Assembly (NCBI RefSeq): GCF_012290005.1
Contig: NZ_JAAXMS010000001.1
Location: 62,001-126,000, forward strand
Reading direction: 5' to 3'
Length of the DNA: 64,000 nucleotides
Source: Crateriforma spongiae
GTDB taxonomy: Bacteria; Planctomycetota; Planctomycetia; Pirellulales; Pirellulaceae
Below the pieces are notes generated by a model. The model was not told where the DNA came from. It did not search any database and was given only the letters and a program-made list of their open reading frames with translations. The translations under genes and the position numbers were made by a program. Position 1 is the first letter of the stretch. Each line of letters begins with the position of its first letter. Of the stretch, positions 8,008-17,037 are shown in pieces.

Positions 8008-9228
8008 TCAGGTGTCGCCCGGTTCGCTTTCCTGCGTCGGTGGCACCGAAGATTCCGGTAGTTTTTGAATTTTGGGGCGACGACGACGACGGGTCTTTTC
8101 AGGCACCATTCCCCGCATCGCTTCCATTTTCCCGAAGCACAGCAAGCGATCATTGGGCTCCAGCGTCCGCTTCAATCGTGGATTGGGAATCACGGTGGTT
8201 CCCCGATAAAGCGTCAGCACGTTGATGTCCAACTCGGGCAAGCCCGAACTGTCGATGGACTTTCCGACCAATTCACTGCCTTCGCGAATAAGGATCTCCG
8301 TGACCCCGTACCCGCGACTGACCGTCAGTCGTTGACGCAGATCCAGTTCGGGAAAGTCAACTTGGGCGGCCATGTACTCGATGATGGCACCGGCAATGTC
8401 TAGCTGAGTGCACGTTTCGATGCCCTCCAATCCAGGTGACGAATTCACTTCCATCACCTGGGGACCATTCGCACCTTCCAGCATGTCAACGCCGGCGACA
8501 CGCAGCCCCATGATTTGGGCACATCGCACGGCGGTTTCGGCATAGTCGGCGGGCAGTTCGACCATTTCCGTGGTGCCGCCCCGGTGCACATTGCTGCGAA
8601 ACTCATTGCCTTGGGCTTTGCGTCGCATCGCAGCCACCACGCGGTCGCCGATCACGAATGCACGAATATCGCGACCACGACTTTCACCGATGAACTGCTG
8701 CACCAAAACGTTCTGTTGGGTGCTCTGCAGCGTTTCGATGATCGCCTCGGCCACTTTGACGGATTCGGCCAGGATCACGCCGACGCCCTGAGTGCCTTCC
8801 AGCAACTTGATGATCACCGGTGCGCCGCCGACCCGATCGATCGCCGGCAGAATGTCTTTTCGATCGCGAACGAAGGTCGTCTGCGGAATGCCGATTTGAT
8901 GTCGGCTAAGGATTTGAAGGCTGCGTAGCTTGTCGCGTGAATTGACGATCCCGGTGGATGTATTGGCGGTGAACACGTCCATCTGTTCGAACTGGCGAAC
9001 GACCGCAGTTCCAAAGTAGGTGATTGACGCGCCGATCCGAGGCAACACGGCGTCATAGTCGCTAAGCGGCTTGCTGCGATAGTACAGGTCGGGATCACCC
9101 TGTTGCAGATCGATCGCGAATTTCAACGTGTTCAAGACGCGTGTCTTGTAACCGCGTTGCTGGGATGCTTCCAAGAGTCGCCGGGTGCTGTAACAGTTGG
9201 GACTGCATGACAGGATGGCCAGTTTCAT
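8008..9228 (-). CDS. rimK: RimK-like ATP-grasp ligase with C-terminal TrkA-C domain
   Basis: This is an ATP-grasp ligase of the RimK family, enzymes that add glutamates to protein or peptide targets such as the C-terminus of ribosomal protein S6. The start at 9228 (MKLAILSCSPNCYSTRRL) matches the family N-terminus; the frame is open to 9345 but the extra residues look non-coding. The ATP-grasp part (about 1-290) shows KLLEGTQGVGV, the VQQFI hinge region, GRDIRAFVIGDRVVAAMRR and the metal-binding MEVNSSPGLEGIE. Residues of about 310-380 (GYGVTEILIREGSELVGKSI, then VLTLYRG and PNDRLLCFG) resemble a TrkA-C/RCK ligand-binding domain, followed by a very basic tail (TRRRRRPK). The RimB-like gene upstream on the same strand supports the assignment. 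The true substrate is not shown by the sequence. Confidence 0.85.
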   Translation of the reverse strand: MKLAILSCSPNCYSTRRLLEASQQRGYKTRVLNTLKFAIDLQQGDPDLYYRSKPLSDYDAVLPRIGASITYFGTAVVRQFEQMDVFTANTSTGIVNSRDKLRSLQILSRHQIGIPQTTFVRDRKDILPAIDRVGGAPVIIKLLEGTQGVGVILAESVKVAEAIIETLQSTQQNVLVQQFIGESRGRDIRAFVIGDRVVAAMRRKAQGNEFRSNVHRGGTTEMVELPADYAETAVRCAQIMGLRVAGVDMLEGANGPQVMEVNSSPGLEGIETCTQLDIAGAIIEYMAAQVDFPELDLRQRLTVSRGYGVTEILIREGSELVGKSIDSSGLPELDINVLTLYRGTTVIPNPRLKRTLEPNDRLLCFGKMEAMRGMVPEKTRRRRRPKIQKLPESSVPPTQESEPGDT

Positions 9229-9353
9229 CAGTATCCGAAGGGTGGGCGTCGTGTGATTGCGAAAGAACGGCGATAGAAAGGTGCAGTGTTGATGTCCTTG
9301 GTGTCGGCTGGTGGGGCCGGAACGAAGGGGGCTGCGGAGCCGCAAGGAAGGAC

Positions 9354-9878
9354 TTAGCTAGATGGGCGTCGCGTGGACGGGCCCTTGGCGGTGCTGCGAC
9401 GCAATCGCCCGCCCAGAAATGATTGGTTTGAATCCACCAAAAATCTGCCCCGTAGGGCTTCGCGTCCGACCAGCATGCGAAAACCCATCGCGTCGCGATT
9501 GGCAAGTGTTAGGTCGACCGGAAACTCTTCCCCCATCAACCTTAATGCCGTACGGATCACGATTCGCTCGCTGGCTTCGCCATTGCTACTGCGAATCATT
9601 CGGTGTTCCAAGATGGGGGCGGTGGCAACGATCGGTTGGGTATCGCGATGTTGATGCGGATGAATCGCAAACCGGACGAACTCCTTGCCTTGATCGCGAA
9701 ACGTTTCCAAATCAAACGCGTGGAGCGCACTGCTGCGTGCTCCCGTGTCGATCTTGACCTTGATTCGTGGAACGTTCAGCTCCGGAAGACTAGCCCATTC
9801 GCGCCAGCCACAAACGAATAAAGGCGTGGTGCAGGCGGGATCTGTCGTGGGAGGCTGGTCTGGTGAATCGGTCGTCAT
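9354..9878 (-). CDS. rimB: RimB-like retropepsin-type protease
   Basis: This 174-aa protein belongs to the retropepsin-like family once called ATP-dependent zinc proteases (RimB/PF05618 type). It has the active-site motif KIDTGARSSALHAF (about 42-55) and the second conserved segment MLVGREALRGRFLVDSN (about 135-151). In Proteobacteria RimB acts with RimK, trimming the glutamate tails that RimK adds. Here it lies 125 bp upstream of the RimK-like gene on the same strand, which supports a functional pair. The N-terminal 20 residues are low-complexity and the C-terminal 20 are basic, neither with an assigned role. The ATG at 9878 is the only sensible start. Confidence 0.85.
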   Translation of the reverse strand: MTTDSPDQPPTTDPACTTPLFVCGWREWASLPELNVPRIKVKIDTGARSSALHAFDLETFRDQGKEFVRFAIHPHQHRDTQPIVATAPILEHRMIRSSNGEASERIVIRTALRLMGEEFPVDLTLANRDAMGFRMLVGREALRGRFLVDSNQSFLGGRLRRSTAKGPSTRRPSS

Positions 9879-10119
9879 GGCACGCGGGCTCCTGGCGTGT
9901 TGAACGGGCGAAACCCATCATCGTGGAATCAGCGATATCGATGGGGCAGCCTCAAGGGAGACGGGCCGAATGGATGGCAAACGGGTGGGGCGACCGTCGG
10001 TCCGATCCGACGGTCCGGGTGCGACACTTTGGCGGACGAACAAGTTCGACATCGCCATGGGCACACAGACGGGCGAACCCGAACCATTGTCGGAAACCGT
10101 CGCCAGAAATGCCACCAGG

Positions 10120-11304
10120 CTAACGCTGGTGCGTATCCAAAAAAGGACCGCGCCAACTGGGGCCCAACACAGAGTCATCGGGCGTGATGCCCGCTTCGAC
10201 GTGCCCACGGTGATTCACCCAAGGATCATCGACCACGGTTTCAAAGGATCCCACCGTTACAAACCGGACGTGCCCGTCTTCATAAAGAACATTCAGCCCG
10301 CGACCACCGTGTCCCCACAATTCCGTCGGGCCACCATTGCCCCAACGCCCGGCCAGCGGAGCGTCGGACATGATGGCAAAACCGGCGCGATGTTCGTAAC
10401 GCGGTGGGCGCAGATGCCCGCCATCACGGACCCCCAAGATGTAGGCGTAATTTCCGCCGGTGATCTGCTGCAAGCGACGCAACCGATCGACCGACGCGGC
10501 GTGCAAGTCTTCCAGGCGGGGAATGTCTTGCAGAAAAGATGCCATCGATGCGACGGGGATCGTTGGCGACTCCGGTGAGATGCCAACACCCTGCACGACC
10601 TGTGACGATGCGTCGGCGATGTCCTGATCCGACGTCAGCAACGGAAGATCGAACGAAGGGCACCAACGCACCGAACCATCATCCAACAGACCGGCTTCGT
10701 TCAATCGGACCGCGAAGACACCCGCATGTGCCTCCGGGCCGGTTTCATGGACGGCGGGCAAGCGATTCTGTTCCTGACGCGATACGAATTGCGTGATCGC
10801 CATGCCCAGTGATCGCAGTTGATTCTGACAGGCGACCTTGCGGGCTTCGAATCGACCGTTGGCGACCGCCGGCAATATCAAGGCAAGCACGACCGCCGCC
10901 GACATGGATGCAGCGAACCAGTCCTGCCACCGCCAACCGCCGCTGGCGATTCGCTCTTCAGTCGGGCTTAGACGAACCGTTCCGGCTTTGTTCGAGCTTC
11001 CCGCTTCGTCGCCCAGGCCCGTGTTTGCCGCGTCGGCAAACAGATTCTCGGCGAGCGGTGAATCGACTGACTCCGCATGCGGATCAGCCGCGCCCATCGG
11101 TGGCAGGGCGTCCAGTGTTCGGGCGACCAAGTCGATCGGCGGGGGTTCGACGGCATCGAATCCGTCTTCCAGTGGACGCAGCGACGCTTCGATCCGTCGC
11201 AATTCGTCCCGCAATTCTGGGTCGGACTGTAGCATCCGCTCGACCCGATCCATTTCGTCGGGGTCAAGGGCACCAAGCAGATATCCAAGAAGGTCTTCGC
11301 TCAT
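10120..11304 (-). CDS. Anti-sigma-like membrane protein fused to a DUF1559-like pseudopilin domain
   Basis: The N-terminus (MSEDLLGYLLGALDPDEMDRV) and the acidic region to about residue 120 resemble planctomycete anti-sigma proteins without a zinc motif. A membrane segment follows at about 130-147 and runs into LILPAVANGRFEARKVACQ, which matches the helix that opens DUF1559 pseudopilin-like proteins (LLPAVQAAREAARR-type). The C-terminus has HGGRGLNVLYEDGHVRFV, close to the H-x9-DG motif that ends DUF1559 proteins, here with ten residues between H and DG. It follows an ECF sigma gene on the same strand after 262 bp, so it probably holds that sigma factor at the membrane. The outer domain may sense or join a pilin-like assembly. 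The domain reading is from motifs; the sensing role is inferred. Confidence 0.72.
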   Translation of the reverse strand: MSEDLLGYLLGALDPDEMDRVERMLQSDPELRDELRRIEASLRPLEDGFDAVEPPPIDLVARTLDALPPMGAADPHAESVDSPLAENLFADAANTGLGDEAGSSNKAGTVRLSPTEERIASGGWRWQDWFAASMSAAVVLALILPAVANGRFEARKVACQNQLRSLGMAITQFVSRQEQNRLPAVHETGPEAHAGVFAVRLNEAGLLDDGSVRWCPSFDLPLLTSDQDIADASSQVVQGVGISPESPTIPVASMASFLQDIPRLEDLHAASVDRLRRLQQITGGNYAYILGVRDGGHLRPPRYEHRAGFAIMSDAPLAGRWGNGGPTELWGHGGRGLNVLYEDGHVRFVTVGSFETVVDDPWVNHRGHVEAGITPDDSVLGPSWRGPFLDTHQR

Positions 11305-11566
11305 AACAGTCAGCCGCTGGGATCCGAGAACTTACCGTCCTCAAGCACCTATCATCGAAAACGCCTTGAGAAAACCGGCAATCGAGGACTCATGATCCTC
11401 ATCCCAGTGAACCACTACGCGCCGCCCAGTGGCATAGTTCATTCAGAAGCAATTTCATGCCGATTCCCTGCCATTGGAATCCTTGAAATTTGCAACCTCG
11501 AGGCACCGGGAGTTCGCCGCTGGCTGCGCCGCCTGCCAAAGCCCTGCCAAGAACGTCCAGACTTGG

Positions 11567-12208
11567 CTATTCCGCTGCTTCCAGCGATTGTTCGTGCGAC
11601 TCGTTCCAGATCAGTCCCAGGCGATTGACCGCGGCGTGAATTCGGCTTTTGACCGTGCCGACGGGAATGCCAAGGATTTCAGCGGCTTCGCGATATTTCA
11701 GCCCCTGGTAGTACACCAGCTGAATGACTTGTTGCATCGGCGTTCCCAAGGACTGCACCGCTTCGTGTACCCAACGGCCGTTCTCTTCACGCGATGCCGC
11801 GGCCAGCGGATCCGTCAGCCCGCCGACCAATTTTTCCGACCAGGTTCCCGGTCGGCTGTCGTCATCGTCACCGATGGGGCGGTCCAGGCTGACCATTCGG
11901 TGTCGCTTATTTCGCCGCTGGACGTCGATCGCCTGGTTCGTCGCGATGGCGTACAGCCAAGGCCGAAAACGACGGGACGAGTCAAACTGTTCACATTTCA
12001 GGTGCACCTGCAAAAAGGTGCCCTGGAACGCGTCTTCGGCCATTTCCGCGTTGCCGATGTAGCGACGCAGGTAGCTGTAGATCTCCCGCTCGTAGCGGCG
12101 GATCAGCGTTTCAAACAGCGTGCGATCACCGGTCTGGCGGTATCGTGCGATCAGAGCCTCATCGGAGACTCGGTCATCGGCCAAATTGCGGGCGGATTCG
12201 TCGGTCAT
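11567..12208 (-). CDS. ECF-type RNA polymerase sigma factor
   Basis: This is a 213-aa sigma-70 family factor of the ECF type. Region 2 is visible at about 25-95 (ALIARYRQTGDRTLFETLI, then AEDAFQGTFLQVH and RPWLYAIATNQAID) and region 4 at about 150-200 (SLGTPMQQVIQLVYYQGLKY, then EAAEILGIPVGTVKSRIHAA, the helix-turn-helix for the -35 element). I chose the ATG at 12208 (MTDESARNLADD) because the longer frame to 12346 does not look like the family. The next gene downstream encodes a membrane anti-sigma-like protein, the usual partner order. Confidence 0.9.
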   Translation of the reverse strand: MTDESARNLADDRVSDEALIARYRQTGDRTLFETLIRRYEREIYSYLRRYIGNAEMAEDAFQGTFLQVHLKCEQFDSSRRFRPWLYAIATNQAIDVQRRNKRHRMVSLDRPIGDDDDSRPGTWSEKLVGGLTDPLAAASREENGRWVHEAVQSLGTPMQQVIQLVYYQGLKYREAAEILGIPVGTVKSRIHAAVNRLGLIWNESHEQSLEAAE

Positions 12209-12954
12209 GGTGGGGTTCTTGACACTTCGGCAGGGAAATCGGTTCGGATATCTTCGGTGTCCGGACGCTAATGTCAAACGCGGATCAGAGCGTTGCATTC
12301 CGCACGCCGCCAACCACGCCCAAACGGACCCGACCGCCGCCCCCACGCAACCAATCCACTCGTGAACCGACGGCCTGTCCCCCAGGCGGGGTGTTGGGCC
12401 GGTCGGCCAGTGGTGTCAATGGCTGCCATTGCGCAGTTGGTCGATCTGCAAGGGGGGCGGAGTCACCGCTATTGTTGGCTTGGACCCCGACAAAGTCAAA
12501 GCAGATTCGACGCACACTGACGAATTGACAGACGTCGCGGGCGGCACACCCGAAAGAGGCAAGCGGTGTGCCATCAAGGGCCCCAACATTCCGATTGGTG
12601 GCACCTTTGGGGGATTCACCCAGGCCGCGCTGCGTTCGGTTTGTCGCACCAGCCATCGGTTTTGGCCGGCCAAGACCGCTCGGAAGGCTGCTGACGGTAT
12701 ACAAGACGATGACACCGGAAAGATCCTTGTCGATTGAAAAACGTCCAACTGCCCAGGCGAGTCCAAACCCCGAGCGGAAAGAACTAGCAAGCGGCCCGGT
12801 CCGATAACTGCGGTCACGGATAATAGCCGCGAAGATCGTTCGACCGGATCAGCATTTTCCCGCCCAACCCCCGCTGCCCCTTCGCATCCGCGAGCCACCG
12901 AATGGTGATGCCTCACGTGCGACCACCCCGCCCCCAGCAAACCCGGAAACTGCG
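12209..12954. other. 746-bp intergenic region between divergent genes
   Basis: The region separates the sigma-factor gene (minus) from the GH50-like gene (plus), so it must hold both promoters. Open frames exist on both strands, the longest about 266 aa on the minus strand overlapping the glycosidase gene, but they are arginine- and proline-rich, show no family motif and look like shadows. I recognise no RNA gene, repeat or terminator in it. Confidence 0.5.
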
Positions 12955-15129
12955 ATGCCCTGCAGACCCCACGTCCGTCGTGTCTTTCGTCACCAGACTC
13001 GCCCACGTTTTTCAGCCAGTCTTTTCGTGTCGTTGTTGGTCGCCGTTGCGTCCAGCGGATCGCCGACACTTTCGGCGGACGATCCCGATGTGGAACAAGT
13101 GGTGCTGGATCTGAGACATGCCGACGTCGAGAAGTTCGAGGCCAAGGCCTTCGTTCTGGACGCCAACGATGTGGTCGATCAGATGGTCGCGGCACGATTC
13201 GAAGTCGACGCACCATGGCCCGGCATCACCATCGAAGCCGATCAATTGTGGGGACACGTCGATGGAGCCTGTGATTGGTCGGGCTTTCAACAAGTTCAAC
13301 TGGATCTGGTCAACGAAAGTGAACATCCGGCATCGATCCAGTTGCGAATCGACAGTGGACCGGACGACAACATCGTCAGTGTTACCCATTCATTGGATTT
13401 GGCATCACGTGCCACTGGCACGCTAGTCTTTCCGCTGAAGCGTCAAGCCCCTGAGCACTTGCAGGGCAAACTGTTTGGCATGCGGGCCGCTCCCGCAATG
13501 ATCGCCGACAAGGCGGCGAATCATGTCGATCAAATTCGAAAACTGATTCTGTTCATGAATCATCCCGATCAGCCGACCAGCGTTCGAATCGGAACGTGGC
13601 GTCTGGTCGGTCGCTATCACGAAAATCAATGGTGGGATCCGAACAAGAATCCGTTCCCCATGATCGATGCATTGGGGCAATACGTGCATCGTGACTGGCC
13701 GGGCAAACTGCGATCCGAATCGGATTTGTTGGAGCGTCGCCGAACCGAACAGATTGAATTGGGACAACACCCCGGTCCGGATAACTGGAATCGTTTTGGT
13801 GGCTTCGCGACCGGACCGCAGTTGAAGGCGACCGGACGCTTTCGCGTTGAAAAATTCCAAAACCGCTGGTGGTTGGTCGACCCTTTGGGCAAGCTGTTTT
13901 GGTCCAACGGGATCGATTGTGTTCACGGCGGTAACGCCACCACACCGATCGATGACCGCGAGTTTTATTTTGCGGATCTTCCCGAACCAGAGTCACCGCT
14001 TGCACAGTTCTATTCGTCGGCCAGTTGGGCACCCCACGGGTATTATCAGGACAAAGGGCGTTATCGAACGTTCAACTTCACCGCCGCGAATTTACATCGC
14101 AAATACGGATCGGATTGGAAGAAGACGTTCGCGGCGATCACCCATCAACGTTTGCGCAGTTGGGGGATCAACACGATCGCCAATTGGTCCGATGCCGATA
14201 TCTATCGCCGGAAACAAACGCCTTACGTTGTGACCGTGACGTCCGGTGACGCACGGATCCAAGGAAGCGATGGTTATTGGGGTAAGTTTCCCGATCCCTT
14301 TGATCCGCGGTTCGCACAGCAAACGCTGAAGCATGTCCAATCCAAACAGAACGACATCCGGTCAGAATGGTGCATCGGCGTTTTCGTGGATAACGAATTG
14401 GCTTGGGGCGACGAAACGTCGTTGGCGATCGCGACGGTAATGTCACCGTCGGACCAACCGGCCAAAGAAGCCTTTCGTGACGACTTAGTCGCTAAATATG
14501 AAAGCGTCGATAAGCTGAACGCCGCTTGGCAAAGTGACTATGCGTCTTGGCAAGATTGGATGCGGCGAACCGACAAGCCGTCAGAGACGCATGCCGAAGC
14601 CGACCTGAAGGCTTTCTATTCGCGGATCGCAGAACAGTATTTTGATGTCTGTCGGGACGCCGTAAAAACGACCAGCCCATCGACCCTGTATTTGGGCTGT
14701 CGGTTCGCATGGTCCAACGATCGTGCCGTCACCGCTGCAGCAATCTCCTGTGATGTCATCGGTTTCAATCGATACGCCTACTCCGTGGCCGACGATTCTT
14801 TGCCCCAAGGCGTGGATCGGCCGGCGATCATCGGCGAATTTCATTTCGGGGCGCTGGACCGTGGACTGTTCCACACCGGTTTGCGAGCGACTGAGAATCA
14901 AGACGCTCGCGCGAGGGCCTATCAAGATTATTTGACCGGAGCGTTGCGGCATCCGAATTACGTGGGGGCCCACTGGTTCCAGTACGGAGACCAAGCTGCA
15001 ACGGGACGTGGGGACGGCGAAAACTATCAAATCGGTTTTCTGGATGTGTGCGATTCGCCCTACCCCGAGATGGTCGAAGCGTCTCGCCAATTGAGCTCCC
15101 AAATGTATTCGCTGCGTTTGGATCCTTGA
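12955..15129 (+). CDS. Secreted glycoside hydrolase, GH50 agarase-like
   Basis: This is an exported glycosidase of the clan GH-A (TIM barrel) type, most like GH50 beta-agarases. The N-terminus is basic and then hydrophobic (FSASLFVSLLVAVASSG, about 19-35), a signal peptide. Residues of about 45-220 form a beta-rich accessory domain. The catalytic domain starts near FRVEKFQNRWWLVDP (about 300). It contains the GH50-like segments RYRTFNFTAANLHRKYG and RLRSWGINTIANWSD, the likely acid/base glutamate in VFVDNELAWG, and the likely nucleophile in IIGEFHFGALD. The family call rests on these motifs and is not certain, since other GH-A families share the glutamate positions. Substrate is probably a marine polysaccharide. 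It stands alone on its strand. Confidence 0.7.
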   Translation: MPCRPHVRRVFRHQTRPRFSASLFVSLLVAVASSGSPTLSADDPDVEQVVLDLRHADVEKFEAKAFVLDANDVVDQMVAARFEVDAPWPGITIEADQLWGHVDGACDWSGFQQVQLDLVNESEHPASIQLRIDSGPDDNIVSVTHSLDLASRATGTLVFPLKRQAPEHLQGKLFGMRAAPAMIADKAANHVDQIRKLILFMNHPDQPTSVRIGTWRLVGRYHENQWWDPNKNPFPMIDALGQYVHRDWPGKLRSESDLLERRRTEQIELGQHPGPDNWNRFGGFATGPQLKATGRFRVEKFQNRWWLVDPLGKLFWSNGIDCVHGGNATTPIDDREFYFADLPEPESPLAQFYSSASWAPHGYYQDKGRYRTFNFTAANLHRKYGSDWKKTFAAITHQRLRSWGINTIANWSDADIYRRKQTPYVVTVTSGDARIQGSDGYWGKFPDPFDPRFAQQTLKHVQSKQNDIRSEWCIGVFVDNELAWGDETSLAIATVMSPSDQPAKEAFRDDLVAKYESVDKLNAAWQSDYASWQDWMRRTDKPSETHAEADLKAFYSRIAEQYFDVCRDAVKTTSPSTLYLGCRFAWSNDRAVTAAAISCDVIGFNRYAYSVADDSLPQGVDRPAIIGEFHFGALDRGLFHTGLRATENQDARARAYQDYLTGALRHPNYVGAHWFQYGDQAATGRGDGENYQIGFLDVCDSPYPEMVEASRQLSSQMYSLRLDP

Positions 15130-15349
15130 TCGGGGTCGCGGCCCTCGTGATGGCCAGGGGCGTGTTGCTGATCCGTCCGATACGCGTGGTCGGGTGCCGG
15201 TGGACTGGGCGGCCTGCCGATTCGTGCCCCGATCACTTTGGCAGGGGGATTGATGCAGGTGGTCCCCGCCTGGAGTCCGTTCCGGTCTGCCGTTAAAACC
15301 TTGCGTGTGAAGGCGGGCAGACAATCCGAACGAGAGGCCACCCAATATC

Positions 15350-17029
15350 GTGAATCTGCTGGACCAGCCCGCGGACGCCTTGGCGTCGAACGGATCAATG
15401 AAATACCGGTGGGCTCAGCCCGGCGATGTGAACGCGTTCTTTGGCCTGATGCTGGACAACTTGGCCGGCCTGTTGTTGATGGTCGGGTTGTTAAGCGGCG
15501 GGTTCGGGTTCCCGGTGGATTTCGCCGTCGGAGCCATGGTGCCCGGCACCGCTCTGGGAGTGTTGATCGGTGACTTGGCGTTCTTTTGGTTGGCGTTCCG
15601 CTTGGCAAAGCGGACGGGCAATCCCGATGTCACGGCGATGCCCCTGGGCCTGGACACACCGTCGACGTTCGGAATGGTGCTGTTCATTTTGGGCCCATCG
15701 TTCACCGATGGGGTGAATAATCTAGGGCTTGCACCGGAGCAGGCGGCGCTGCGGACGTGGCACATTGGCATCTGGTGCATCGTCATCAGCGGAATATTGA
15801 AGCTGGCGCTTTCGCCGACCGGTGAATGGGTTCGTCGGGTCGTGCCTCGTGCAGGTCTGCTCGGTTCCCTGGCCGCCATTGCACTGGCCATCATCAGCTT
15901 TTTTCCGTTGGTCGAAATTCTGGGGCATCCGCTGCCGGGAATGATTGCACTGGTCATCGTATTGATGACCTTGATCGGTCGGTTGCCCGTCCCGGGACGC
16001 GTCCCGGGGACGTTGGCCGCGTTGATTGTTGCCGGGGGTATGTATTACCTGATGTGCGCGATTGGGGTGGATGGATATGAATTTCCGAAAGCCATGACGG
16101 TGACTTGGATGCCCACCGCTTGGCTGGACAGCTATTCCTTTGGCTGGGTATCGCGTTTTACCGATGCCCTGCCCTATGTGCCGATCGCACTGCCATTTGC
16201 TTTGGCGACCGTGGTTGGCGGGATTGATTGCACCGAATCGGCCGCGGCCGCCGGTGACAAGTTTGACACACGCACGGTGCTGGGCATCGAAGCGGTGGCG
16301 ACCTTGGCGGCCGGATTTTCCGGTGGTGTGATCCAAACAACGCCGTATATCGGGCACCCCGCGTATAAGGCCATGGGGGGCCGCGCTGCTTACACGTTGG
16401 CGACCGCGCTGGTGATCGGCTCGGCGGGCATGATTGGTTACTTTGCCTTTTTGAATGCCTGGATCCCCAAGCCTGCGGTGTATCCGATCTTGGTGTTCAT
16501 CGGATTGGAGATCACGGCGCAAAGCTTTTTGGCCACACCAAAGCGTCACTTTCCAGCCGTCGCTTTTGCGTGTGTGCCCGCCTTGGCTTTTTTGGCGGGA
16601 AGCCTGCCGGGACAGATCTTCGGCGATGCTGCGACTTTGGAAGCCGGCTTGGGGCCTCAGACACTGGACCCACTGCTGGGAAAGAATCTGCAGGTGGTGA
16701 CGATGCTGAGCAGCGGATTCATTCTGACCAGTCTGTTGTGGGCATGGATGCTGGCCGCCGGAATCGATCGCAAACTGAAAGTCGCCGCTGCGGTGATGGC
16801 GTTGTGCGGGACACTCACGTTATTTGGATTGATGCATTCCCCGTTACCCGGCAGTCAGTTGTTCGTTCCCTTCGGACCGGAATCGTGGGGCGAATTGGTT
16901 TTGGCACCTCAGTATCGCAGCACGATCTACGAATTCGTTGCTGGTTACTTTGTGGCCGCCGGCATGCTGTGGGGCTGGTCCTTGATGCCCACCCGCGGCG
17001 ACGACATCGATTCGATCGAACACGCTTAG
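15350..17029 (+). CDS. NCS2-like permease (xanthine/uracil/adenine transporter family)
   Basis: This is an inner-membrane transporter of 559 aa with about 12-14 hydrophobic segments. The central segments GGIDCTESAAAAGDKFDTRT and GFSGGVIQTTPYIGHPAYKA match the substrate-binding region of the NCS2 family, in which an E-S/N-T-x(3-4)-A-G-D pattern precedes the discontinuous helix. Substrates in that family are nucleobases or related compounds, but the exact one cannot be read here. The GTG at 15350 gives the full frame; an ATG at 15398 (MKYRWAQPGDVNAFFG) starts just before the conserved part and may be the real start. It ends 8 bp before the convergent beta-RFAP synthase gene, with no room for an ordinary terminator. 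Confidence 0.8.
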   Translation: MNLLDQPADALASNGSMKYRWAQPGDVNAFFGLMLDNLAGLLLMVGLLSGGFGFPVDFAVGAMVPGTALGVLIGDLAFFWLAFRLAKRTGNPDVTAMPLGLDTPSTFGMVLFILGPSFTDGVNNLGLAPEQAALRTWHIGIWCIVISGILKLALSPTGEWVRRVVPRAGLLGSLAAIALAIISFFPLVEILGHPLPGMIALVIVLMTLIGRLPVPGRVPGTLAALIVAGGMYYLMCAIGVDGYEFPKAMTVTWMPTAWLDSYSFGWVSRFTDALPYVPIALPFALATVVGGIDCTESAAAAGDKFDTRTVLGIEAVATLAAGFSGGVIQTTPYIGHPAYKAMGGRAAYTLATALVIGSAGMIGYFAFLNAWIPKPAVYPILVFIGLEITAQSFLATPKRHFPAVAFACVPALAFLAGSLPGQIFGDAATLEAGLGPQTLDPLLGKNLQVVTMLSSGFILTSLLWAWMLAAGIDRKLKVAAAVMALCGTLTLFGLMHSPLPGSQLFVPFGPESWGELVLAPQYRSTIYEFVAGYFVAAGMLWGWSLMPTRGDDIDSIEHA

Positions 17030-17037
17030 CGGATAGC

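Noticed and set aside
12416-13216. 266-aa minus-strand open frame across the 746-bp intergenic region
   Set aside because: Arginine- and proline-rich composition, no motif, and it overlaps the start of the GH50-like gene. It looks like a shadow of G+C-rich sequence.
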